A DNA stretch of 64,000 nt from Flabesymbios commensalis (lineage: Eukaryota; Annelida; Polychaeta; Terebellida; Flabelligeridae), in contig OZ024908.1 in the NCBI GenBank assembly GCA_964017125.1, positions 83,658,599-83,722,598 on the forward strand, given 5' to 3'. Position 1 is the stretch's first letter, and each line of letters starts with the position of its first letter. Shown here piece by piece: positions 50,501 through 61,283 of the stretch. Position numbers and translations under genes: made by a program. Below the pieces are notes generated by a model. That model saw only the letters and a program-made list of their open reading frames with translations. It searched no databases and had not been told where the DNA came from.

Positions 50501-53500
50501 TCTACTTTTCCGTTATAACGATGTAATATTTCGCTGTAACAGTATACTATGTCGTTATAACGGTTTACTCATCCGTTATAAAGGTCTACTATTCCATTAT
50601 CAGAGTTTATTATCTTATTATAACGGTCTACTATTTCTTTATAACGGTCTACTAATCCGTAACAACGGTCTAGTATATCGCTATAGCGGTATACTAGTCC
50701 GTTAGAACGGTCTACTATTCCGTTATAACGATCGTATATTTCCTTATAACGGTCTATTATTGCGTTATAACGGCATGTTGTTTCGCTAAAACGGTCTACT
50801 AATCCGCTATAATGGTCTACTAACTCGCTATAACGGTCTACTAATTCATTATAACGGCTCTTTATTTTTTTTATATCAGTCTACTAACCCGTTATAACGT
50901 CTACTGATCCGTTTTAACGGTCTAGTATTTTGTTAGAGAGGTCTCTTATTCCGCTATAATGGCCTACTTTTTTGCAATAGCGGTCTAGTGTTCCGTTATA
51001 ACGGTCCACTAATCCGTTATAACGGTCTAGTATTTCGTTATAACGGTCTACTATTCCGTTATAACGGATTAGTATACCGGTATAACGAGTTAGTAGTCTG
51101 GGGGAAGACCGTTACAATCAATTAGTAGACCGTTATAACAAAATACTACACCACTATAACGGGATAGTAGATCGTTATAACGAAATACTACACCGCTATA
51201 ACGGAATAGTTGACCGTAATAAAAATACTAGACCGTTATAACGAAATACTAGACCGTTAAAAGAATACTATACGCTATAACGAAATAATAGACCGTTATA
51301 AAGGATTATGAGACCGTAATAACGGATTATGAGAGCGTTATGACGGATTAGAAAAAACATCGTTATGTTCGAAATACACTCTCGTACTTATGGCATCACT
51401 AGAGGCTTTTGTATTATGTTTTTGTGCACTGGACCATGTGGACTATGCACGCTGGTTTCCGATACATAATAGACATGAATACACTCTTACTGGAATTCAG
51501 AAAATACTTTCAACACTGCTGGGCGCTGTCCAAGTCGCACAATACATTTGTATATATTATATGTATTATATACGACAGGACCAAAAACTGTGGCCCTCAC
51601 TGACAATTTTGTATTCGTGAGGTGGTTAGTAGGCGCGAGGGAACAAGTGAGAATATTGATTTTAACAATTAAATTCGACCCGAAAGATACGAAAAAGTTG
51701 CTTTGTCTATTTCCCACAAACTAACTGTTTAGCAGTTATAAATACCAGAAATATGTAACTAACGTCACTACTGAACAAAAGTCTCCCATTAAAATATAAA
51801 ATAAAACAAATAGTTTCTGTCTGTTCAAAACAAGCAAATCCAATGCAAAATATACGAACAGAATGTAATTGTGGGCCCCAAAACGACTGCAATCTCTTTG
51901 GACGACTTTACATAGCAAGTCAATGTCGTGGTGAAGACATAGATGATTTTTCTCGCACAAAAATATTCCCTGGCCACTATGAATATCAGAAATACTTCGT
52001 TGCCTTGCTTACATACATCAGATATAATTAACATTTTGGTATGGTATGTGAAAATATCACACGAGCCCAAATGGAAAGATTATTACAGTTTTATTTGTAA
52101 AATTGTATGGCTCACGGAACATTCAAACACAATGAGCTGATGATGGGTTGTCACGGTATAAATACAGGTATATTAGAAATGAAATGTATTATTGTTTATG
52201 CAATTGATGTAAATATATATATATATATATATATATACATACAATAACTGAATCTAATATTTATGATATGTAATACGTATTAATTGTTCACCGTTGTTGC
52301 TATGGTTACGGAATCACTAATAAAACAAGTACATTGTTGGGCTACCCTTTACCCAGGGGCCAGGCTGGCTTAACAGACACGATCTGTCGTAAAAGGTTTA
52401 ATTCTGAAAATCATATCTATATGTGCCCAGGATCACAACCTAGAGGGACTCACGCGTCAACAAGCAACTGAAAATGAGTGAGAAACAAAAAAAAAAATGG
52501 GTGAAGTAGTAAGAAGGAAAATTTCGTCACAATAATGATTTATTTTCCAAGGCTCCCAAAAAACTTAAGCAGGTTGTTTACGAGGAAATTTGTGTTTGAA
52601 ATGCAATGAATAAACTGGATTGAAAATGGCCGCTATCTTGCATTTGATAATCCGTAGAGGATCTTGAAACATAAAACATATTGTTATTGAGTTTGTCCTC
52701 ATTGATTTTGTCGAAAAGGTGTGTTTCATGGAAGATTGAAGCTTTTTTTTAATGTTGAGAACAACGTGGATCCTAAATGATCGCCATCTTGAGTTTCATC
52801 GTCAGCTGACCTTCAATAAACATTTTAATGAATTTGTCAAGATTGATTTAGTCGAAAATGAGGTGTTGCACAATAAGATTGGATTTGTATTCCAAAAGCT
52901 AGAAATTAATCAGATCCAAAATTGGCCACCGGCGATCATTTTGCATTTTAACTTCTTACACATTTTTAGCAGCTTATTCACGAGGTTGTCCCCCTTAGAT
53001 AAAAATATCATTTGCTGACCTTTTTAAAACCAGGCGTGTCTATTTGCCAGAAAAAATCGTTCAAATGGGTCAAATAAGACCATGATCTAACAGACCATGC
53101 ATGATCTTCAGTTGTTTACAATGAAACATATTATTAATTATTGAGTGATAGTCAAAAGTTTGTCCGATCTGGGTAATCAGCGGTAATAAGCAAGGTGTGA
53201 CGTCATAAAATGATGACGTCATAAAATTTTCGATGTCGAGTATCAGGCAAACACGGGGGTATTAAGTTTTTTATCCCCCCCTGCACTAATGGTGGCTGGA
53301 GACCGTTGGCTAAGAGCCGACCTTCCTATTCCAATCTATGTACCCCCCCCCCCCTCACCAGGGATCTTGTCCAGGAAGCCTAACCCCAGGACAACATAGA
53401 ACTTTTTGCAGAACTTAAACGCACAGAAGACAAACTTGCTGCCATTGAGGATGATGAGAAGATAAACAGAAGGATCCCTATGGACTATTCATTATAAAAA

Positions 53501-56500
53501 AAAAAAAAATAATAATAATAATAAATATATATCTGCCATATTTAATTAAAATTGATCTTCACTTTGAGCCGTTTTCTAATTTTAACGTAGCTAAGCCTAT
53601 GCATCACATGTGAACATGAGATCGGTATTTATTATCTGTTATTTATATATAAATGATCTATTTACTGAATGATTGTGACGGAAGTCGACAGAGGCCCGGT
53701 ACCGCAGTACCCCTGGGTACCGCGTTAGCGCGTGTCTGTCGTCTATCTGCCTTTTCAAAAGTTTTTTCGTACTATTTTGTTGACCACTCTGAAAGACCAC
53801 CCTGTCTTATGACCTCTCACTTTCGTGGTACCGCGGTACCACCTCGGTACCGCGGCACCACCAGGTATAATGGTTCTTACCGCCAACACACACAAAATTC
53901 ATCCAAAGTACCGCGGTAACCTGATACCACAGGTTGCCACGTTTCTTTTTTCTTTTTCTTTGCTCACCGCAATTAGCTGCCTATACCGCGGTATCTAAAA
54001 TAAAAAATACCGCGGTATCGCTACGTCACGCACCCATACCGCGATAGGGCACTTCAGTGCGGTCTTTATATTTTTTCCTTACCATCTGACGACGATAACG
54101 AAATAGCTATAATGGTGCTTTAAAAATAAACTGCAACACCACACATTATATACCGCGTTGAGGCCTTCTTTTTTCCACTTGAAAATGTCAAAATAATGTA
54201 CAAAAGCTACAAAGTACTTCAAAGCTACAAACGTTAATTGGCGTGTGAAAGTGTGAGACTGTTTATAAAAATCTACAAATGATATTATAATCTGCGTGAT
54301 GTACTACTTCTTATCAAGCTGAATTTCAAATTTACATGTCATGCCACGGAGTCCCTTTGAATGAACATATATCACGGTCAGCGCTGCGGTTGACCAGTGG
54401 AGAGCAGTTGATATACTTACCCCATTGGTCAATGAAGCCTGTCACTTTGCCGTTAATGACAATAGTGCTGGAGACGCCCATTCCCGTAAAATGGCCCGTG
54501 GGGAACACAGATATTTTTTTTGTTGGTCTTATCTGAAAATATAAACCAAGGCTTCTTACATGAGATGCTAAACAAATATTGGTAGGTTAAATGATGTACA
54601 TTGTGTGAATTGTTGTCGTTGATATGAAATGTATACAGTAGTACGCCTCATCCGAATCGAGCTACTCGCATTTAACCCTTTGACTTCCAGGCCGGGGTGC
54701 ATGCCAGGATCCAGATATACTGGTGTGGGAGTTCTATTTTTCGTCATTTGAAGCTGGAATTGCTAACGCAATTTCCAGCTTCAAATGACGAAAAATACAT
54801 AAATGTAGTATATATTTGACGAAAATGTGTGCCATTTTATGGTTACGTTCATTGACGAATGACGACGGAAATTTCCGTCATGTATGGTAGTGAAAAGGTT
54901 AAAAAGGCTACAGCGGTTTTCCGTTAGACTTTGAGAACGAATAGTTCTGAATACTACACGATGCTTGTGCCAGAAAACACGACAACGTCTGCGACGCTGG
55001 CCCAACATTAAAACATCATCGTTTTAACCTGTCGTGTTTGCTGGACTGCCAAAGGCCTACAAAGCCAGAATGCAGCAACAGTTACTTCTCTGAACCCTTA
55101 AAGCGCTGAAGTATTTTTGTATAAACCAAGGAGACCAAAGGTTTTTTTCAATTTTAAATCATTATACATGTCTTAGTTAGCTTTCTCCGCTTCATTTGAA
55201 TACCTAGGCCATGTTATGGGTCTACGGCCAGTATAAATAAGTTTACTCATACACATGGGACAGTGCGGGATCGACTTTAGACGTCAGATTCTGACGTCTA
55301 AAGTCGATTACTGCGCTGAAGAGTTAACGTGATGCAGTTGCTGCCTTACAAAGGAGTGTATATTGATGATTAGTCAACCACTTACTTTAAGTCATGGCTG
55401 TCAAAACATCTGAATTCACCTTATGTACCTACTAGTTTAACCACGCACAAAATCAGTTTATTTACTTAAAGGGAATACACCACATCCCGGCTTTATTCAA
55501 GGTTGTCACAAATGTTTAATTACTTGTCAGTTGCATCAGCATGATCAATAATGTTGAACGATTAAACCCCCTCTCTTTCAGAGACGACATTGCTTAAGCA
55601 TCGCTTTAGTTGAGTTGCCAAATCATCTGTATTTGCCACCCAGATTTACTCGGGTAGTGTCTCAAAACCGAGTTTATTAGCTGAAAAGATTAAAAAGCAT
55701 TGTCTGACACTTAAATTTATCATTTTAAGCCAATCAAATTCCCATCAGAGCCCCCCCCCCCCTTTCAAAAATGTGTTGGATCCTTAAACTGGAAGATTAA
55801 TTGAACATACGACAATATAGATGTAACGCTAGTGACTTATAACTTACTTCATCAAACAATCTGATATCTATGCTATTATCGTCATCACCAAAGAAGATGA
55901 CGCCATTTGTAATATTATTATCCAGCAGCCATTGCAGGCCACAGTTGCGCTGCACCACGCCGCGGGCCGCCTTGTTCAGGCCTCGCGCTCTTGGAATTCC
56001 CGCCTTTTTGGCCAGATCCTCAAAATAGTCCTCGTCCTTGGCACTGACGTTACGCTTGCAGTGCATCAGCGTGTGTCCGTCTGGCATTGTCCTCTGCAGC
56101 AGCCTGTTCACCCAGTCTGTCCGATGTGTGCTGTCCTCAACTACCAACCAATGTACGCCACTTCCGGCGGCCATCAGAGTCTGCGCGAGGCGGGTGAGAT
56201 CCGGTCTCTGACTGTGTCGTTTATATGTTGGGGTGATGACGTAGACGGTGGGTGATTTGGTCACAGCTACCTCTGTGTCAAATAAAATCAGTATTAGTTG
56301 TTTAAAACTACAAATATAAGTTGCTAAAAGTAGACTTTTTGGTGAATCTCACAAGATATTACTATGGGAGGGTCCACCCTGGCTGGCTATACTCACTGGT
56401 TCTAGACAACGTGTTTCAAACAAAATAAAATATGGACGTTTTGATGATTCTCATAAGATACTTTCCCTCGCTGGCTGACTGTGACTGGCTCACCGATAAT

Positions 56501-57137
56501 AGACAACGTGTTTCAAACAAAATAACATATCAATGAAACAGATACGATGTTCTGTGGTGGACATCAGTTGACCCTGTTAAACCGCTTAGTGCGACTATGG
56601 TTGTTTTTAATCCATTTTATTACCGTCTAAATCGTAGTTATTGAGAACCAAATGTGTGTTTAAATATCAAGATTTTCAAAAATTTGATCGTCTCTGAACC
56701 AATTTTCATGACATTTTGAACATGTCAAATGGTTAAACCATTTGACATGTAATGGAATTCTAAGACGAAGCTGATTGATTTTTAGAGGGCAATTTTTTTG
56801 TTTATTTATGTTTGGTAAATAGACCTACTAAACTGTTTTAAACTATAAAATATCTTACTATAAAATTCTCGCCATCACATAATCATTCAAAAATAGTACT
56901 TGAGAAATCAGCGCAAAATCATTCACCACGGTTAATGTGAATCTTACTGCAGTACTATTCCTCACCTCGCATTATGTGCGGTTCCTGGTTCTGGCGGTAG
57001 CTGAGGGTGACGGTGGAGAGCATGAGGATCAGACTGAAGCAGATGTACAGCCAAAGAAGGATGCAGAATATACCCCGGCATTTCCTGATGGGAGTGGAGA
57101 ACAGGAAAACCGCCAGCTGGCGAGCTGACACCCTCAT
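44175..57137 (-). CDS. Beta-1,3-glucuronyltransferase (GlcAT/B3GAT family), copy B, five exons
   Basis: Predicted type II Golgi glycosyltransferase that moves glucuronic acid from UDP-GlcA in beta-1,3 linkage to galactose on a proteoglycan linker or glycoprotein/glycolipid glycan. Coding exons are 56966-57137, 55848-56272, 54421-54532, 45618-45793 and 44175-44528. Splice sites are GT-AG and phases agree at all four junctions (1, 0, 1, 0), giving about 412 residues, longer than the roughly 335 of vertebrate members. Visible marks: short N-terminal tail and membrane anchor (about residues 23-43), IYVITPTYKR at the start of the catalytic domain, the VEDS donor-site motif, ARGVVQRN, the DxD-type GDDDNS, a GYIE glutamate where the family has its catalytic base, ELEPRADNCTK and VWHTQT. 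The family usually has HTRT, so the arginine near the UDP phosphates is glutamine here. A C-terminal extension of about 90 residues is unusual. Which acceptor it uses (linker or HNK-1 type) cannot be told. Confidence 0.93.
45618..45793 (-). CDS. B3GAT copy B exon 4 (acceptor-binding half)
   Basis: A 176-bp exon encoding PVDMASFSVNVAF, GYIEDCFF and ELEPRADNCTK. These match the family's IDMAGFAVNL, the loop carrying the catalytic glutamate, and LEPKAANCTK. Acceptor TTTTTACAG, donor AAG|GTAGTA. It is separated from exon 3 by an 8.6-kb intron loaded with mobile elements. Confidence 0.92.
46827..46902. repeat. 37-bp-arm hairpin at the left edge of the Penelope-like fragment, copy B
   Basis: Arms 46827-46863 and 46866-46902 pair with two mismatches around a 2-nt centre. 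The partner in copy A is partly deleted in the centre, the usual fate of a long palindrome. Confidence 0.85.
46903..47755 (+). mobile_element. Penelope-like element fragment, copy B
   Basis: Homologue of 11881-12715. Shows the RT C-terminal motif LNSYHPTIKF, the FLDTNLYINR stretch and the GIY-YIG domain region. Truncated at its 5' side and broken; not a functional element. Its position in intron 3 is identical to copy A. Confidence 0.87.
49495..49803 (-). mobile_element. tRNA-derived SINE with conserved central domain, copy B only
   Basis: On the minus strand it begins CGTGGCACAATGGTGCAATG, an A-box-like tRNA head, followed by a B-box-like stretch. Then comes GTTGTGCCCTTGGGCAATGC, a central block I associate with SINEs widespread in marine animals, and a 3' part ending in a CAGGTCCAGTGACC-type sequence. 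Copy A keeps only the outermost 3' bases (14461-14473) next to its LINE. Confidence 0.7.
50425..51350. repeat. 21-bp satellite with internal inversion, copy B only
   Basis: About 44 degenerate units of 21 bp, consensus CGTTATAACGGTCTACTATT plus one base. Each contains the 10-bp palindrome CGTTATAACG. Orientation flips near 51095-51110, so the two blocks are inverted and could fold into a long cruciform. The period keeps one frame open for 95 codons (a YNGLLFR-like heptad), which I take as a by-product of the 21-bp period. Confidence 0.92.
51390..51500 (+). pseudogene. Fragment with LDHVDYARWFPIH
   Basis: The translation reads ALDHVDYARWFPIHNRHEYT. A D(H/R)xNYARWxPV motif occurs, as I recall it, in the same multicopy invertebrate family as the fragment at 7031-7240. 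It is in copy B only, next to the 21-bp satellite, and continues into unrelated sequence after about 35 codons. Confidence 0.35.
53690..54056. mobile_element. TACCGCGGTA-rich element, fuller in copy B
   Basis: Holds repeated short palindromes of the type GGTACCGCGGTACC and TACCGCGGTA in an otherwise AT-rich intron. Copy A (about 19772-19925) keeps both outer parts and lacks about 210 bp of the interior. Possibly a hAT-like non-autonomous element; no transposase. Confidence 0.55.
54421..54532 (-). CDS. B3GAT copy B exon 3
   Basis: A 112-bp exon translating IRPTKKISVFPTGHFTG and on to GFIDQW. It aligns with the family segment after the DxD motif (RSTRRVSVWPV in vertebrates). Acceptor TTTTCAG, donor G|GTAAGT, phase 1 at its end. 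Too short for ordinary ORF detection; found by homology and splice signals. Confidence 0.9.
54676..54898 (+). mobile_element. TTAA-bounded miniature element, family D, polymorphic insertion
   Basis: 223 bp flanked by TTAA at 54672-54675 and 54899-54902. Copy A has the empty site (GCATTTAAAAAGGCT, around 20490), so insertion with a TTAA duplication is direct. Termini CCCTTTGACT and, inward from the right, CCTTTTCACT. Hairpin 54736-54796 has about 28-bp arms and a 4-nt loop. Confidence 0.9.
54966..55047. repeat. Palindromic element, family F, copy B only
   Basis: Present in copy B between GATGCT and ACTG, absent from copy A (about 20552-20566). Short version with ends CCAGAAAACACGAC and GTCGTGTTTGCTGG and centre CGTCTGCGACG. 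It shows that family F can appear or disappear between copies. Confidence 0.8.
55102..55323 (+). mobile_element. TTAA-bounded miniature element, family C (copy B)
   Basis: Duplicate of 20615-20837, flanked by TTAA at 55098-55101 and 55324-55327, with the same near-perfect palindrome. Confidence 0.78.
55848..56272 (-). CDS. B3GAT copy B exon 2 (UDP-binding half of the catalytic domain)
   Basis: This exon of 425 bp encodes the conserved N-terminal half of the glycosyltransferase 43 fold: IYVITPTYKR, LTRLAQTL, the VHWLVVEDS segment, LNKAARGVVQRNCGLQWL, and the metal-binding GDDDNSIDIRLFDE. It ends at donor A|GTAAGT. Three neighbouring acidic residues in GDDDN form the DxD-type site for Mn-UDP-GlcA. 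Confidence 0.93.
56440..56720. other. Copy B-specific block in B3GAT intron 1
   Basis: Absent from copy A. Contains a repeat of the local CAACGTGTTTCAAACAAAATA phrase (first at about 56408) and a family B fragment starting GTTAAACCGCTTAGTGC. It looks like a local duplication followed by, or carrying, a miniature element. Confidence 0.6.
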
Positions 57138-57184
57138 CTTGGCCAGGGTGCTTGTGAACGTTGGGTTATGTTTAGGTGCGGCAT
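56966..57184 (-). CDS. B3GAT copy B exon 1 (signal anchor)
   Basis: Coding part 56966-57137 gives 57 residues: a short cytosolic tail rich in R/K, then a hydrophobic stretch (about residues 23-43) that serves as uncleaved signal anchor. The ATG at 57137-57135 has a good context (AAG before it). A splice acceptor (CTGCTTTCAG) ends at 57185, so the exon probably starts at 57184 and a noncoding first exon lies further upstream, not identified. The donor is G|GTGAGG, phase 1. The stem between anchor and catalytic domain is very short. Confidence 0.85.
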
Positions 57185-57254
57185 CTGAAAGCAGAAGATA
57201 GTTAGTATTGTGGTAATAGACTGAAGTTAAATTGGAGATACATAGTGTGTCTTT

Positions 57255-57487
57255 TTAACCATTTAAAGCCTTAATTCATTATTGTCATCTTTATTTACTG
57301 CAAGCCGCGAATTGCTGTCGTAATTCTCGACCTGTGGAGGATGAAGATGACTTGGAAGGGGTGACAAATTAAAGAAGATATTGTTATTATAAAACAGTTC
57401 CATGACAATTTTCGTTTTAAAAATATAGGTTTCAGGAAAATCTTCAGAGATGGAAATTGATGCTTTGATGCATCGTGAGGGCATAAC
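57255..57487 (+). mobile_element. Family A element upstream of B3GAT copy B exon 1
   Basis: Shows the family A order: left flank TTAACCATTTAAAGCC, hairpin with CCGCGAATTGCTG, then GATGCATCGTGAGGGC at the right. In copy A the hairpin is joined directly to B3GAT exon 1 by a deletion (junction near 22420). Confidence 0.7.
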
Positions 57488-57917
57488 CTTTTCAGCACGG
57501 GGACTCTGTACACGTCAGAATCTGACGTCTAAAGACGATCCCCGCACTGAAAGAATTAGAAAATGTATAATGACCGTAGACTCATAACAGAGGTGGTATT
57601 CAAATGAAGCGGAAAGAGCTAACTAAGACTTTTAGGAGGATTTCAAATTCAAAAAACCTTTGGTCTCCACTGTTTATGCGCAGATATTTCAGTGCTGTGA
57701 AGGCTTAAAGAGTTAACGCATTATGAGACGTCGATATCTTCAATTTGCGACATCGTAAAAATGTGTTTCAGTGACATATGAGCGACAGTTAGTAACTTTG
57801 TGTAATACACAACATTATTGTCATCTGACAGAGAGGCAAATAGGCCTGGTGGCAAGTGGAACACCATAGAGATTACTAGACGATATGCAGACCATACAGC
57901 AAATATAAGGCAAAAGC

Positions 57918-58529
57918 TGGGTTTGATGGCCACAGCAATGTTCTTTAACTGGTTTTGATGGTCACAGCAATGTTTTTTAACTGGTTTTGCTGGTCACATC
58001 AATGTTCTTTAACCGGTTTTGAAGGTCACAGCAATGCTATTTAACTGGTTTTGATGGCAACAACAATGTTCCTTAGCTGGTTTTGATAGCCACAGCAATG
58101 CTCTTTAACTGGTTTTGATGGCAACATTGATGTTCTTCAACTGGTTTTAATGGCCACAGCAATATTCCTTAACTGGTTTTGATGGCAACAGGCAACAGCA
58201 ATGGTATTTAACTGGTTTTAATGGCCACAGCAATGTTCTTTAACTGGTTTTGATGGCAACATCAATATTCTTTAACTTCTTTTGATGTCCACAGCAATGT
58301 TCATTACCTGGTTGTGATGGCCACAAAATGTTCTTTAACTGGTTTTGATGACCACAACAATGTCTTTCACTGGTTTTGATGATCACATCAATGTTCATTA
58401 AGCCCTAACTGGTTTTGATGATCACAGCAATGATCTTTAAGTGGTTTATGGTCACATCGATTTTTTTAAATTGGTTTTGATCCACATCAATGTTGTTTAA
58501 CTGGTCTTGATTGCCACAGCAATGTTCTC
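57918..58529. repeat. 32-bp minisatellite upstream of B3GAT copy B
   Basis: Homologue of 22938-23509 with about 19 units. Several units were gained, lost or rearranged since the copies split, and one contains a short local duplication (GGCAACAGGCAACAG). Confidence 0.95.
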
Positions 58530-58620
58530 GCCTCAGTTTAAGAAAACTCTTGAATCGCAAGCATTCTCCAGTATAAGTAGGCTTATAACCCAGAAAACAC
58601 AAAATATTTGTGTAACATTT

Positions 58621-59480
58621 CGTCACCCTGATATTATACTGTCGTATCTACAGTTTTCATTATTCCGAAATAATCGAAAAAAACTTAATTATAAAAAAAA
58701 GTAGTAATATGTCAGCCTTGTCTTAAAAAACCTTTGTAGATATAAGAGATAGACGTTTGTTGAATGTGAAGAAAATGCACCAGACCTTAGCGTTGTATGG
58801 CAAAAAGCTTTTAAAAAAGATACGACCTTATAATATTATAAAATATGGCCAGTGTATGATAATACATAATATTACATAGTTGTATGCGCACATACGACAG
58901 TGTAATATATAAGTAGGATTTTTTTCAGAATTAATTGATTTCACGTTTTAATAACTTTCCAGTAATGTTTAACTGCAAAACGTACATTAAAATTGTATAT
59001 TGTACAAAAAGTGGTTAAACGATGTATGTACCACATACGACTGTATAATGTTGACAAAAATGTCAAATGTGTGAAAATGTCAGTATTATAGAGTTGTATC
59101 TGCAGATACAACTTCCAGAATCAAATTGTTAAATGACTCAAAATGTTTTACGTAATACACTATTATAAACAATTCATAAGTTTATATCGTTTTTCGCCTT
59201 AATTCGTCATAAAAAAAATCTAAAATTTGACAGTTGTATGTGGCAGATACAACGCTATCGAATTAAAAAATAAAGGTAAAATTACAAAATTAAAAGAATA
59301 CATAGTTGTATGTGCAGATACAACTATAGGAATTAGAGCATCCGATTTTTAATTGTTTTTTTCCAAATAAGTGACAATCCCATAAGAATAATTTTAAGAA
59401 AAACATGGTGAAAATTAAAAATGTTTTGCCATTTAAAATTACACTGTTGTAAGTGGCACATACGACCTTGTAATATATAA
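58621..59480. repeat. Left subterminal palindromic motif array
   Basis: At least eight copies of a 20-bp-scale palindrome such as GTTGTATCTGCAGATACAAC (59096-59115) and ATGTACCACATACGAC, spaced about 70-140 bp, each often followed by TATAA or GTATA. The arrangement suggests repeated protein-binding sites. Confidence 0.75.
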
Positions 59481-59499
59481 CTTGCATTAAGATTGTGTT

Positions 59500-61280
59500 G
59501 TATCTTAACGGAAATACAATAATGAATAACGTTTTCTATCTAATGTGTTTTTCGAACCTATGCAAAATCTGCTCGAGTATGTGATTGTTCTTATTATAAT
59601 TATGCAGGTGACATTGTCAACAATGTTAAGCATGAATGTCACTTGTTAGGTTACCATACAATTTATTCTGATTTTATATCGGTTTATAATTGTCATTTCG
59701 CAATTCATATTATGGTTTGTTTTTATTCAATTACTAAAGTTACTTGACATTTTACATGTTTTACAGAACATTCAACGAAATATTAACTGAAATTAACACT
59801 TAGGCTCTTACATAAGTATCTAAATCAATAATGTAACAACAAAAAATTCCTAACAATGGTCATTGAAAATCAAATGCGTTTAACTACATGAACTAGGCGT
59901 AAAAAAAACAGCAGTTTTAAAAAATATTACAAGAACATATTTTTCCAAAATAACAATACAGAATATTGTCTCTTTAGGGTGAAAGTCGGTTAGCGCAGCG
60001 ATTCAGCAAATAACCCTGTTTAACTCTATATAGTCAGCATAATGATGAAGCCTATTCACAAATCAACTAACAATTAGCATGATACTGTAATTAAATGGCT
60101 AAAGTCAGCTTAGAAATCTTAAATTACTTCTTATTGGAGTAAATTATTTTATAAGACACATTCGAAGCCAGTTTAAAGGATCTGACTCATTACGAATAAA
60201 CATGACTGTGTGGTCTGGGGCAATTCACAGACACGCATAACATTGCTCAAGTATATACATGTGTCTGCCTTTCTTCCCAATGGTGCTGTGGATAAATCGT
60301 TTTTCATTTTGTTTGTGTGTCCACATTCGAGAACGCAGTGTACAATCTTATCCATTTTAAATCGGTGCATTGCAGCAGTTATCGGATAAAAAATACACTC
60401 TATTTTTCTCTTTACCAGACTGTTTCTGTAATTATTGAATCACACAACTTGCTTTTTTACTCTCTTTGTGTAATTGCTTCATACTACATAAACCAGTGTA
60501 CATCAATAGTGTCAAGATCATAAACACTTAGAATGTAAGTTTCCAGCTTCCTTCTATGATAGTATAGCGATGATGGTTGTCAATGAGGGCTGTTGATGAC
60601 ATGTTGTTAGCCAAAACACTCGACAATCACATTAGTATATTGCTTAGCTTTTAGTTTCGCAATGTGTTTTTTTGCCGAGCAAGTATTTTATTTATTAGAT
60701 CACCATTGTTTAATTTAAAATTAATGTTGGATGAAAAATAATTTTTAATAAGTTATAGGATGAGCCCCCACACCTCCAGACAAATTAGCTTGACAATGCT
60801 GATTTCACTATAAGCAGGCAGGTTTTTGACCACAGGAAACAGAAATATAGATCTATTGACAATGTATAAGGAACTGAATCTAAGGTAAAGAATTATGTGT
60901 TCCATCTGATATAGATCTTTTTTGGTAGAAATAAATACGTCGCTGACTGTGTGAGTATGATTAAACACTGGCAGTGATGTGGCTAGGAGTAACATAATGT
61001 GGAAGCACACTGATGGATTGATAGAGTTTAGGCGTTACGAGGCAACTCTACTGCTATCAATTCATGGTGTTCTGAAGCACTGAACTATTTTAAGATCGGT
61101 GCGAATCGAACGGGCAATTAGTTTCGTGCTGATTGTAGACAGGGGCACAGCATTTTATAAAAATGGCGTTGAGCCCTGAATAGTCACTGCCCCTCCTTCT
61201 TTCTATTGTTTCCAGTCGGGATTATCTAGCCGAAAAACGAGTGGATTAAATTTCATCATGCATTATTAAACGTCTACCAG
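59500..61280. other. Interior of the 5.36-kb element, no gene recognised
   Basis: AT-rich and free of the palindromic motif. Small ORFs at 60173-60370 and 60753-61010 (minus) show no family resemblance. A TRIM-like simple structure was looked for and not found. Confidence 0.55.
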
Positions 61281-61283
61281 TAA

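Larger units (their letters stand above)
34461..58620. repeat. Segmental duplication, copy B
   Basis: Direct-orientation partner of 1-23612, offset by 34460 bases at its start. The homology stops at 58620, exactly where a separate element with inverted termini begins. Private insertions relative to A include TTAA-bounded elements at 43131-43693 and 54676-54898, a palindrome near 54970-55045, about 250 bp at 41697-41910, and 49495-51956, which stands where A has a LINE. It carries the better preserved glucuronyltransferase gene. Confidence 0.95.

Noticed and set aside
50418-50705. 95-codon ORF with YNGLLFR-like heptads
   Set aside because: It is the 21-bp satellite read in one frame. The period is a multiple of three, the units are degenerate, and the other half is inverted.
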